Below the pieces are notes generated by a model. That model saw nothing but the letters and a program-made list of their open reading frames with translations, was not told the origin of the DNA and did not search any database. The translations under genes and the position numbers were made by a program. From JAUVHV01 sp964523875 (lineage in GTDB: Bacteria; Omnitrophota; Gorgyraeia; JABMRG01): DNA of 31,335 bases. Shown one piece after another: positions 14,635 to 21,654 of the stretch (position 1 is the first letter of the stretch; each line of letters begins with the position of its first letter). The stretch spans positions 1-31,335 of the forward strand of contig CAZGAS010000011.1 of the NCBI GenBank assembly GCA_964523875.1, in the 5' to 3' direction.

Positions 14635-15900
14635 TTAAGACTTCACCCTTTTTATCTTTGCTCCCAGCAACGAAAGCTTCTTTTCCATCTCCTTATACCC
14701 CCTATCAAGGTGATATATCCTTGATATCTTAGTTTCACCTTTCGCAATCAAGCCCCCTATTACCAGAGCTGCTGAGGCCCGAAGGTCTGACGCCATAACT
14801 TCCGCACCGCTTAAACTCTTAGCGCCATGTATAATAGCGCTGTCTCCTTCAAGGTTTATCTGCGCGCCCATCCTATTGAGCTCGCCAACATGCATAAACC
14901 TCTCAGGGTATATCTTCTCTGTAATAATCGCTATGCCTTTCGATACTGCCATAAGCGCCATCATCTGTGCCTGTAAATCTGTTGGAAAACCAGGATATGG
15001 CAGCGTAGTCAGACTTATTGTCTTTAACCTGCGTTTGGCTCTTACTCTTATAGCCCCATTAGGTTTTTTAGTAATCACAGCACCTGCTTCAACTAGAAGG
15101 TCTATAATGGCCCTCAGGTGATTAATATTAGCACCCTTAACAGTAATATCGCCTTTTGTAGCGCAGGAAGCAATCATATAAGTAGCTGCTTCTATACGAT
15201 CAGGTATAATCTTATGTGTAGCTCCATGCAAACGCTTCACGCCTTCGATCTCTATTGTATGTGTCTTATGCCCCTTAATCCTGGCGCCCATCTTTATGAG
15301 AAATTCAGCTAAGTCTATAATTTCCGGCTCACACGCCGCGTATTCTATGGTTGTTTTTCCCTTAGCCAGGGTTGCTGCCATCAAAACATTTGCTGTCGCT
15401 AAAACAGATGAACCAAACGGACCACCCAGATATACTGTATTACCTCTTAGTCCTTTTGTCCTGGCTATAAGATAACCATGCTCAACCTTTATATCAGCTC
15501 CAAGTGCCCTTAAGCCTTTGGTATGGATATTTATCGGACGTGGCCCTATTATGCAACCACCTGGCAATGATACTTTAGCATAGAGCTGCTTTACAAGAAG
15601 AGGGCCTAATACACATATAGAGGCGCGCATCGTGCTAACATAATTATAAGCAGCGGTATTGCCTTTATAGTCTCCCGGGCATATCTCAAGAATCCCTTTT
15701 GAAAAACTTACTCTTGCTCCAACTACCCGCAATATCTTGCACATGGTATATACATCACTAAGCTGGGGGACACCCTTAATAACTGATTTGCCTTCAGCAA
15801 GTAGGCATGCCGCCATTATCGGTAATGTGGCGTTCTTAGAACCATCTATCTTGACCTCACCCGATAATCGTGTAGGGCCATCTATGATGAGTTTATCCAT
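14635..15900 (-). CDS. murA: UDP-N-acetylglucosamine 1-carboxyvinyltransferase
   Basis: First committed step of peptidoglycan synthesis: adds enolpyruvate from PEP to UDP-GlcNAc. The 421-residue two-domain EPT-fold protein begins MDKLIIDGPTRLSGEVKIDG with SKNATLPIMAACLLAEG. It carries the catalytic-loop Cys116 in SLPGGCIIGPRP, so fosfomycin sensitivity would be expected on that criterion. Later landmarks are IEAATYMIASCATKG, YPGFPTDLQAQMMALMAV, ERFMHVGELNRMGA and SDLRASAALVIGGLIAKG. It is 28 nt after prmC and 55 nt before rpsP. Confidence 0.97.
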   Translation of the reverse strand: MDKLIIDGPTRLSGEVKIDGSKNATLPIMAACLLAEGKSVIKGVPQLSDVYTMCKILRVVGARVSFSKGILEICPGDYKGNTAAYNYVSTMRASICVLGPLLVKQLYAKVSLPGGCIIGPRPINIHTKGLRALGADIKVEHGYLIARTKGLRGNTVYLGGPFGSSVLATANVLMAATLAKGKTTIEYAACEPEIIDLAEFLIKMGARIKGHKTHTIEIEGVKRLHGATHKIIPDRIEAATYMIASCATKGDITVKGANINHLRAIIDLLVEAGAVITKKPNGAIRVRAKRRLKTISLTTLPYPGFPTDLQAQMMALMAVSKGIAIITEKIYPERFMHVGELNRMGAQINLEGDSAIIHGAKSLSGAEVMASDLRASAALVIGGLIAKGETKISRIYHLDRGYKEMEKKLSLLGAKIKRVKS

Positions 15901-15928
15901 TATCTCGGTTTTCTTGCCCTGAGCAAAG

Positions 15929-16816
15929 TCAAAGGGCGGTTTTTGGTTTTTGGTTACCGCTAAATTGGGCCGCTATAACACGTTCTACGTTGTTTAAATC
16001 TCTAAAAAGCTTTATATTATTAAAACAACCCGCAACCTCTATGAGCCTCTTTACGTCTTTGCTTTGCTCATCAGCAAGCTCTAATACCAAAGAACCTCCT
16101 CTTTTTAAGAAGCCCGGGGAGTCTTCTACAATACGGCGATAAAAACTAATGCCATCATCACCACCATCTAATGCCTCTATAGGGTCCTTATTAACCTCTT
16201 TTGACAGGCCTTTAATCTGGCCTGAACTAATATAGGGTGGATTAGAGGCTATAATATCAAAGCACCCTTTATATTGTTCCTGGATATCAAAAAGATCGGC
16301 CTTAATAAACTCTATCTCATCAGAGACAGAATTCAAAAACGCGTTTTCCGCGGCTAGCTCTAGGGCCTTATACGAAATATCAGAACTTGTTATTGTACAT
16401 CGGGTTAAGGCTTTTGTCAATGAGATACCAATATTGCCACTACCTGTACAGAGATCAAATATTCTTATTTTTTGGCTCTCAAGCCCAGCCTGTAGTTTAG
16501 ATACCAATTTTACAACAATGTCAATCAGTGTCTCAGTCTCAGGCCTTGGTATAAAGACACCTTCCCTAATAATAAGGTCATTACCATAAAAATTTACTCT
16601 ACCAGTTATATGCTGTAAAGGTTCACCATCTATACGACGGCTTACCATCCTTTCAAGAGAATCGGCATCCTCCCGGGATAATGTGACTTCATTAAGATAA
16701 AGGTCAATTATGCGGCATCCCAGGAGATTACTCAACATGGTCTCCGCGTTAATACGGCCTGATGCTATGCCTGCCGCGTCAAATCTGGACGTAAGCTCTA
16801 AAACAAAACTCTTCAC
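15929..16816 (-). CDS. prmC: Peptide chain release factor N5-glutamine methyltransferase
   Basis: Methylates the Gln of the GGQ motif of release factors, here presumably RF1 encoded just upstream. I start it at GTG 16814-16816, with AAGGA at 9-nt spacing. A longer reading begins at a TTG (16870) inside the prfA end and adds an atypical Cys/Pro-rich stretch. The 295 residues show EPLQHITGRVNFYGNDL, VFIPRPETETLID, the SAM-binding IFDLCTGSGNIGISLTKAL, the substrate-binding ASNPPYIS (NPPY at 192-195) and the C-terminal GGDDGISFYRRI. The prfA-prmC pairing is very common. Confidence 0.95.
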   Translation of the reverse strand: MKSFVLELTSRFDAAGIASGRINAETMLSNLLGCRIIDLYLNEVTLSREDADSLERMVSRRIDGEPLQHITGRVNFYGNDLIIREGVFIPRPETETLIDIVVKLVSKLQAGLESQKIRIFDLCTGSGNIGISLTKALTRCTITSSDISYKALELAAENAFLNSVSDEIEFIKADLFDIQEQYKGCFDIIASNPPYISSGQIKGLSKEVNKDPIEALDGGDDGISFYRRIVEDSPGFLKRGGSLVLELADEQSKDVKRLIEVAGCFNNIKLFRDLNNVERVIAAQFSGNQKPKTAL

Positions 16817-16856
16817 TATGAATAATCCTTTTTTTCTCTCCGCGGGACAGGGAGAC

Positions 16857-17921
16857 TTACAGTCTTTCAAGCCTTGCCTTTTTATCAGCTACCATAAGGC
16901 CTGTTATAATCTCCTCCAAATCACCCTGGAGCACAGCTTCAAGCTTATGTATCGTCAAGCCTATCCTATGGTCAGTAACACGCCTATCCGGAAAATTATA
17001 TGTTCTTATCTTTTCGCTTCTATCGCCAGAACCGACCTGGCTTTTTCTATTCTTAGATATCTTGTTCGCGTACTCCTGTCTTACCTTATCAAAAATACGT
17101 GAACGTAATACCTTCATTGCTTTTATTTTGTTCTTAAGCTGCGAACGTTCATCCTGGCATGTAACAACTATATCTGTAGGAATGTGAGTTATGCGAACAG
17201 CTGAATCTGTTGTATTTACGCTTTGGCCTCCATGTCCGCTCGAACGGTATACATCCACACGTATGTCTTTTGACTCGATATTAACATCTATCTCTTCAGC
17301 TTCAGGCAATACCGCGACAGTTACAGCGGATGTGTGAATCCTGCCCTGTGATTCTGTTGATGGCACACGCTGGACCCGATGGGTGCCACTCTCATACTGG
17401 AACCTTTTGTAAACACCGCTGCCTTCCACAGAGAGTACTACCTCTTTTATACCGCCTGCCTCTGAGGTTGACGTATTCATTACATCAACCTTCCAGCCTC
17501 TCTCTTGCGCGTATTTAGAATACATCCTAAAAAGATCCGCGGCAAAGAGAGACGCCTCCAGCCCGCCGGTGCCGGCGCGGATTTCCATTATCACATTACG
17601 ATTAGCGTCAGGATCATCTTCAACCAGCATCTGCTCTAACTCAGATTTAATATTACTAAGCTTACTATCAAGCTCACATATCTCTGACTTTGCCAATTCG
17701 ATAAAATCCTGTTCATGCTTTTCATTAAGCATCAGTTCAAGCTTTGACTTCTCCTGCTCGCATAAGAGGTAATCATCGTACCTCTGCAATATAGAAGAAT
17801 TAGAAGATAGCTCTTTGGCGTATTTCTGGTAAAGAGCCCTATCCTTTAAGATTTCATGATCTGACAAAAGATTCTTAAGCTCTTCCGCGCGCTCTTTTTT
17901 CTTTGATAATGATTCAAACAT
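16857..17921 (-). CDS. prfA: Peptide chain release factor 1
   Basis: Reads UAA/UAG stop codons and triggers peptidyl-tRNA hydrolysis. With the ATG at 17919-17921 it is 354 residues, the usual length, and begins MFESLSKKKERAEELKNLLS like other RF1 proteins; AAGAG lies 9 nt upstream. An in-frame ATG at 17954 would add 11 residues and overlap rpmE by 17 nt; both SD sites are weak. The GGQ loop is at 231-233 (SSGHGGQSVNTTDSAVRI). The PxT stop-recognition tripeptide is PST (HRVQRVPSTESQGRIHTSAV), and the stretch after GGQ fits RF1 rather than RF2. Confidence 0.95.
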   Translation of the reverse strand: MFESLSKKKERAEELKNLLSDHEILKDRALYQKYAKELSSNSSILQRYDDYLLCEQEKSKLELMLNEKHEQDFIELAKSEICELDSKLSNIKSELEQMLVEDDPDANRNVIMEIRAGTGGLEASLFAADLFRMYSKYAQERGWKVDVMNTSTSEAGGIKEVVLSVEGSGVYKRFQYESGTHRVQRVPSTESQGRIHTSAVTVAVLPEAEEIDVNIESKDIRVDVYRSSGHGGQSVNTTDSAVRITHIPTDIVVTCQDERSQLKNKIKAMKVLRSRIFDKVRQEYANKISKNRKSQVGSGDRSEKIRTYNFPDRRVTDHRIGLTIHKLEAVLQGDLEEIITGLMVADKKARLERL

Positions 17922-17937
17922 GCTTGGTTGCTCTTTG

Positions 17938-18141
17938 TTATGTTGTTCTGCCATATTTCTTCATAAACTTCTCAACGCGACCTGCCGAATCAATCAGTTT
18001 ATGCTTACCCGTAAAGAACGGGTGGCACTTGGAACATATCTCAACTTTTATGTTAGGTTTTGTGCAGCGGGTATGTATAACCTCACCGCATGCGCATGTT
18101 ATTGTTGTCTCCTTGTACTCTGGGTGTATCTCTTTCTTCAT
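17938..18141 (-). CDS. rpmE: 50S ribosomal protein L31 (zinc-binding type)
   Basis: The 67-residue protein reads MKKEIHPEYKETTITCACGE, then NIKVEICSKCHPFFTGKHKL and GRVEKFMKKYG. Cys16 and Cys18 together with Cys36 and Cys39 form the zinc site of the C+ type of L31, which can also act as a zinc reserve. A strong SD site (AAAGGAGG) precedes the ATG. It sits 16 nt after rho, a pairing seen in many bacteria. Confidence 0.97.
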   Translation of the reverse strand: MKKEIHPEYKETTITCACGEVIHTRCTKPNIKVEICSKCHPFFTGKHKLIDSAGRVEKFMKKYGRTT

Positions 18142-18157
18142 TATATTATCCTCCTTT

Positions 18158-19414
18158 TTAGGCTTTATTCATACTCATTAAAAATTCCGCGTTTGTCTTT
18201 GTCTTGTCCAGCTTTTCAATAATAAGCTGCATAGCCTCATCTGATGGTAATTCATTCAGTGCCTTGCGAAGTATCCATACGAGCTTGAGTTCATCGGAAT
18301 CAAGCAGAAGCTCTTCTTTTCTCGTATTTGAACGCTTTATATCGATTGCGGGGTATATCCTTTTTTGAAAAAGGCTCCTATCTAACTGTAACTCCATATT
18401 ACCTGTTCCTTTAAACTCCTCAAAAATAACCTCATCCATCCTGCTACCGGTATCGACTAAAGCAGTCGATATAATTGTAAGGGATCCGCCTTCTTCGATG
18501 TTACGCGCGGCACCGAAAAACCGCTTAGGCTTGTGAAGCGCGTTTGAGTCAACACCGCCTGAAAGTATCTTACCGCTGTGAGGTACCACTGAGTTATAAG
18601 CGCGGGCAAGCCGAGTTATACTATCGAGGAGTATAAGGACATCCTTTTTATGCTCTACCAGTCTTTTTGCCTTCGCGAGAACCATGTCAGCTACCTGTAC
18701 ATGCCTCTCTGCCGGTTCATCAAAGGTTGAACTTACTACCTCTCCTTTAACAGAACGCTGCATATCAGTAACCTCTTCAGGCCGCTCGTCAATCAACAAT
18801 ACTATAAGTATGGTATCAGGCGCATTCTTAGTAACCGCGTTAGCTATCTTTTGCAGAATAACAGTCTTACCGCTATAAGGCGGCGCTACTATCATGCCGC
18901 GCTGGCCTTTTCCTATAGGCGTTAAAAGATCTATGACCCTGGTCGACAGATCCTTTGGGTCATTTTCAAGCAAAAACCTATCAGTCGGATAGAGAGGGGT
19001 AAGATTATCAAAGACTATCTTATTTTTTGCTTCTTCGGGATCAGTAAAATTCACACTCTCTACCTTAAGAAGCGCGAAATAACGTTCGCCTTCTTTAGGA
19101 GAGCGTATCTGGCCATGGACAGTATCACCGGTCTTTAGGTCAAACTTTCTTATCTGGCTTGGAGAGACATATATATCATCCGGACATGGAAGGTAATTAT
19201 AGTTTGGCGATCTTAAGAAACCAAAACCATCCGGCAGTACTTCAAGAACGCCGCCGCCATTTATAACCCCCTCACCGCGCGTCTGTGATTGAAGTATCTT
19301 AAATATAAGATCCTGTTTTTTAAGACCGCTTACTCCATTAACCTTAAGATCGCTCGCAATCTTATTTAATTCCAATACCTTCATCTTCTTTAACTCCGCG
19401 GCATCTATAGCCAT
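18158..19414 (-). CDS. rho: Transcription termination factor Rho
   Basis: Hexameric RNA helicase that ends transcription. The 418 residues comprise a Rho_N helical segment (AAELKKMKVLELNKIASDLK), a cold-shock-like RNA-binding domain (about residues 50-125, GGVLEVLPDGFGFLRSPNYN) and a RecA-type ATPase core with VLLIDERPEEVTDMQRSVKG, VVSSTFDEPAERHVQVADM, LLDSITRLARAYNSVVP, SGKILSGGVDSNALHKPKRF and FFGAARNIEEGGSLTI. The P-loop reads APPYSGKT: residue 180 is Tyr where E. coli has Lys181. An SD site AAGGAGA lies 6 nt before the ATG, and the stop of coaE ends one base before the start codon. Confidence 0.97.
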   Translation of the reverse strand: MAIDAAELKKMKVLELNKIASDLKVNGVSGLKKQDLIFKILQSQTRGEGVINGGGVLEVLPDGFGFLRSPNYNYLPCPDDIYVSPSQIRKFDLKTGDTVHGQIRSPKEGERYFALLKVESVNFTDPEEAKNKIVFDNLTPLYPTDRFLLENDPKDLSTRVIDLLTPIGKGQRGMIVAPPYSGKTVILQKIANAVTKNAPDTILIVLLIDERPEEVTDMQRSVKGEVVSSTFDEPAERHVQVADMVLAKAKRLVEHKKDVLILLDSITRLARAYNSVVPHSGKILSGGVDSNALHKPKRFFGAARNIEEGGSLTIISTALVDTGSRMDEVIFEEFKGTGNMELQLDRSLFQKRIYPAIDIKRSNTRKEELLLDSDELKLVWILRKALNELPSDEAMQLIIEKLDKTKTNAEFLMSMNKA

Positions 19415-19415
19415 T

Positions 19416-20027
19416 TTATCTTCTCCTTATTTTTTTGTTTTTAAACTCGCCTACAATCTCTCTGCATTGCTGCCTTAACACTGCTAATGTCGCGCCATTA
19501 TCTATTATATAATCCGCGTATCGTGCCTTTTTGTGGAGAGGCATCTGCAAACGTATACGCGACAAAGCGTCTTTATGCCGCATCTTCTTCTTCATACGCG
19601 CTCGCTCAAGCTGTAATGATAAAGAAGAAGTAACAACTACCAGTAGGTCACACTTCTTATAAAATCCGGATTCTATTAGCACCGGGCCGTCAATAACACA
19701 ATCCGATATGCCTTGTTTACAAAATTTTTCTATAGTACTGTCTATCTCATCTATAATCATTGGGTAGGTAATGCCACATAGCCTCTTATGGTTGTATCTG
19801 TTCGCAAAGGCCTTCTTCGCTAATTTAGCCCTATTAATATTACCCTTACTACCCAACACCTCTTTTCCGAAATTCGAAGCAATCCGTTCCGCCAGGCTGG
19901 TATTTTGGCTAAACTGTGCGTGGGCAATTTTATCCGCATCGATCAATCTTATCTTTAAATCCGCTGCAATATATCCTGCCGCGGTCGATGTACCTGTTCC
20001 AAGCCCTCCTGTAACTCCAATTATCAT
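19416..20027 (-). CDS. coaE: Dephospho-CoA kinase with altered P-loop
   Basis: Last step of CoA synthesis, phosphorylating the 3'-OH of dephospho-CoA. The 203-residue P-loop kinase begins MIIGVTGGLGTGTSTAAGYI. The family Walker A is GGIGSGKST, so the catalytic Lys is Thr13 here (ACA codon, 19989-19991; AAA would be one base away). The rest is recognisable: RLIDADKIAH, VIDGPVLIESGFYKKCDLLV (family DxPLLFE), RIRLQMPLHKKARYADYIIDN and a basic C-terminus. Length is normal and there is no frameshift. Either the enzyme works with a variant P-loop, or the base is a sequence error, or the function is impaired. It lies in the same window as panB and panE but in a different gene run. Confidence 0.85.
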   Translation of the reverse strand: MIIGVTGGLGTGTSTAAGYIAADLKIRLIDADKIAHAQFSQNTSLAERIASNFGKEVLGSKGNINRAKLAKKAFANRYNHKRLCGITYPMIIDEIDSTIEKFCKQGISDCVIDGPVLIESGFYKKCDLLVVVTSSLSLQLERARMKKKMRHKDALSRIRLQMPLHKKARYADYIIDNGATLAVLRQQCREIVGEFKNKKIRRR

Positions 20028-20050
20028 AAGCTATATCCGTAGTTAGTTAT

Positions 20051-20099
20051 AAAGGTTAAAAAGTTTTAAAAGTTAAAACGTTGTAAGATTTTAACCTTT
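20051..20099. repeat. 11-bp inverted repeat in the glgA-coaE spacer
   Basis: AAAGGTTAAAA (20051-20061) and TTTTAACCTTT (20089-20099) are perfect reverse complements separated by 27 bp, which themselves contain echoes of the same word (GTTTTAAAAGTTAAAACG). The stem is A+T-rich and weak. It lies in the leader of coaE; no function is recognisable. Confidence 0.5.
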
Positions 20100-20112
20100 G
20101 TAGCATTTGTAA

Positions 20113-20163
20113 CCTTTTTACTTTTTACTTTTTACTTTTTACTTTTACCTTTTTACTTTTCAC
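20113..20163. repeat. TTTTTAC short tandem repeat running into the glgA stop codon
   Basis: On the plus strand the 7-bp unit CTTTTTA occurs about four times in perfect tandem, then in imperfect forms. On the minus strand this reads as AAGTAAAAAGTAAAAAG. The glgA stop (TAA, 20153-20155) and its last codons GAA-AAG lie inside the repeat edge. Together with the adjacent inverted repeat it fills almost the whole 125-bp gap before coaE. Confidence 0.8.
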
Positions 20164-21538
20164 CCAGTACGTTCCTATATATCTCCATGTACCTCTTTGC
20201 AGACCTGTCCCACGAAAAATCATACGTTGCTATTTTTTTCATAAGCTTAAACCAGCTTGGTTTATCCTTATATACAGATACTGCCTTTTTTATAGCGCTT
20301 AGCAGATGCTCCGACCTGCAATCATCGAACAGAAAACCATTACCCTCTCCTGTCTCGGGGTTGTACTCAATTACTGTATCCGTCAGCCCGCCTGTCTTTC
20401 TGGCAACAGGAAGAGTCATGTATTTAAAACTTATTAACTGGCCTAAACCACACGGCTCATACCTTGAAGGCATAAGAAATATATCACTCGCCGCGTATAT
20501 CTTCTGGGCAAGGTCAGCGTTAAAAGCCAGATTAACAGAAGTATTTGACGGATGGGCTATCGCGACCTTTCTAAATATCTTCTGGTAACGCTGTTCACCT
20601 GAACCTAATAATACAAAACCTATGTCCATATCGCAAAGCACGCTTACTATCTCCGCCAAAATATCATAGCCTTTTTGTTCAGCGAGCCTTCCTACGGTTC
20701 CTATTAGCGGGGAATTGATATCTGTCTTCAATCCAAGTGCTTTTAACAGCATCTGCTTATTAACATACTTTGCCTTGATATCTTCCGCGGAATAATTTTT
20801 ATACAGGGCCTTGTCTGTTGAGGGATCCCATATACCATAATCTATGCCGTTTAACACACCATATAAATCTTTCGCGCGGGATCTTAATATACCTTCCATA
20901 CCGCATCCAAACTCTTTGGTTTGAATCTCCTTCGCATATGTCGGGCTTACTGTTGTAATAACATCTGAAAAAACAAGCCCTCCTTTTAAAAGGCTGAATC
21001 TTCCGTAATATTCCAAAGCATTGACATTGAACAGGCCCTTATCAAGGCCTGTCTTGCCCCATTGAGCCTCATCAAAGCTTCCTGTATAGGCAAGGTTGTG
21101 AATAGTAAATACTGTTTTTGTGTTTTTAAAAAAATCATCTTTTCCATACAGGGTTTTAAGGTAAACAGGAACAAGCCCTGTCTGCCAGTCATTACAATGT
21201 ATAATATCAGGCTTAAAACCGTCTCTCTTTACAAGCTCAAGCGCCTCTCTACAATAGTATACGAAACGTTCTAAATTATCAACATGGTCTATGCCATTTT
21301 CATCAACATATATGCCGTCTTTATTATAAAGATGGTCATTTACGATAAAATGCACCTTTATGTTACCACCAATCTGCGCGGGATTGCGCTCGGCCTTTAC
21401 CTCTTTATACATAGGCAAAACAATCCTTACTTCAGCACCCTGATGTTCAAGCGCGGCAGGCAAGGCACCAGCTACATCAGCCAAGCCGCCTGTCTTAGCA
21501 AACGGTACAACCTCACTTGATAAAAAAAGTATTTTCAC
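20153..21538 (-). CDS. glgA: Glycogen (starch) synthase, ADP-glucose type
   Basis: GT5 glycosyltransferase that extends alpha-1,4-glucan from ADP-glucose. I use the GTG at 21536-21538 with AGGTGG three bases upstream, giving MKILFLSSEVVPFAKTGGLA, the canonical N-terminus with the KTGGL motif. A longer reading to 21649 would translate repetitive spacer. The 461 residues include VFTIHNLAYTGSFDEAQWGK, TTVSPTYAKEIQ, GVLNGIDYGIWDPSTD, LIGTVGRLAEQKGYDIL and the donor-site PSRYEPCGLGQLISFKYM. No other glycogen gene is nearby, so it is a lone member of that pathway here. Family length is 460-480. Confidence 0.96.
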   Translation of the reverse strand: MKILFLSSEVVPFAKTGGLADVAGALPAALEHQGAEVRIVLPMYKEVKAERNPAQIGGNIKVHFIVNDHLYNKDGIYVDENGIDHVDNLERFVYYCREALELVKRDGFKPDIIHCNDWQTGLVPVYLKTLYGKDDFFKNTKTVFTIHNLAYTGSFDEAQWGKTGLDKGLFNVNALEYYGRFSLLKGGLVFSDVITTVSPTYAKEIQTKEFGCGMEGILRSRAKDLYGVLNGIDYGIWDPSTDKALYKNYSAEDIKAKYVNKQMLLKALGLKTDINSPLIGTVGRLAEQKGYDILAEIVSVLCDMDIGFVLLGSGEQRYQKIFRKVAIAHPSNTSVNLAFNADLAQKIYAASDIFLMPSRYEPCGLGQLISFKYMTLPVARKTGGLTDTVIEYNPETGEGNGFLFDDCRSEHLLSAIKKAVSVYKDKPSWFKLMKKIATYDFSWDRSAKRYMEIYRNVLGEK

Positions 21539-21540
21539 AA

Positions 21541-21654
21541 TCCACCTATCTGCCTGTTTACCTATCCACAGGTATTGCGATTTTATATTGCGTAATGCGT
21601 ATTGCGTAAAAAGGTTGCAAACACAATACACACGACGCACAACGCACAACGAAC
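21541..21654 (-). repeat. Three successive doubled-word patches in the polA-glgA spacer
   Basis: On the minus strand, directly after the polA stop, three word repeats follow one another: GTTGTGC twice then GTCGTGT; ACGCAATACGCATTACGCAA; and AGGT/AGGC words in GGATAGGTAAACAGGCAGA then TAGGTGG, which forms the glgA SD. No gene, terminator or promoter is recognisable in the gap. The patches differ from each other and from those in other gaps. Confidence 0.65.

Noticed and set aside
20100..20163. CRISPR-like array
   Set aside because: Units are 7 bp, directly adjacent and without spacers, so it is a simple tandem repeat.
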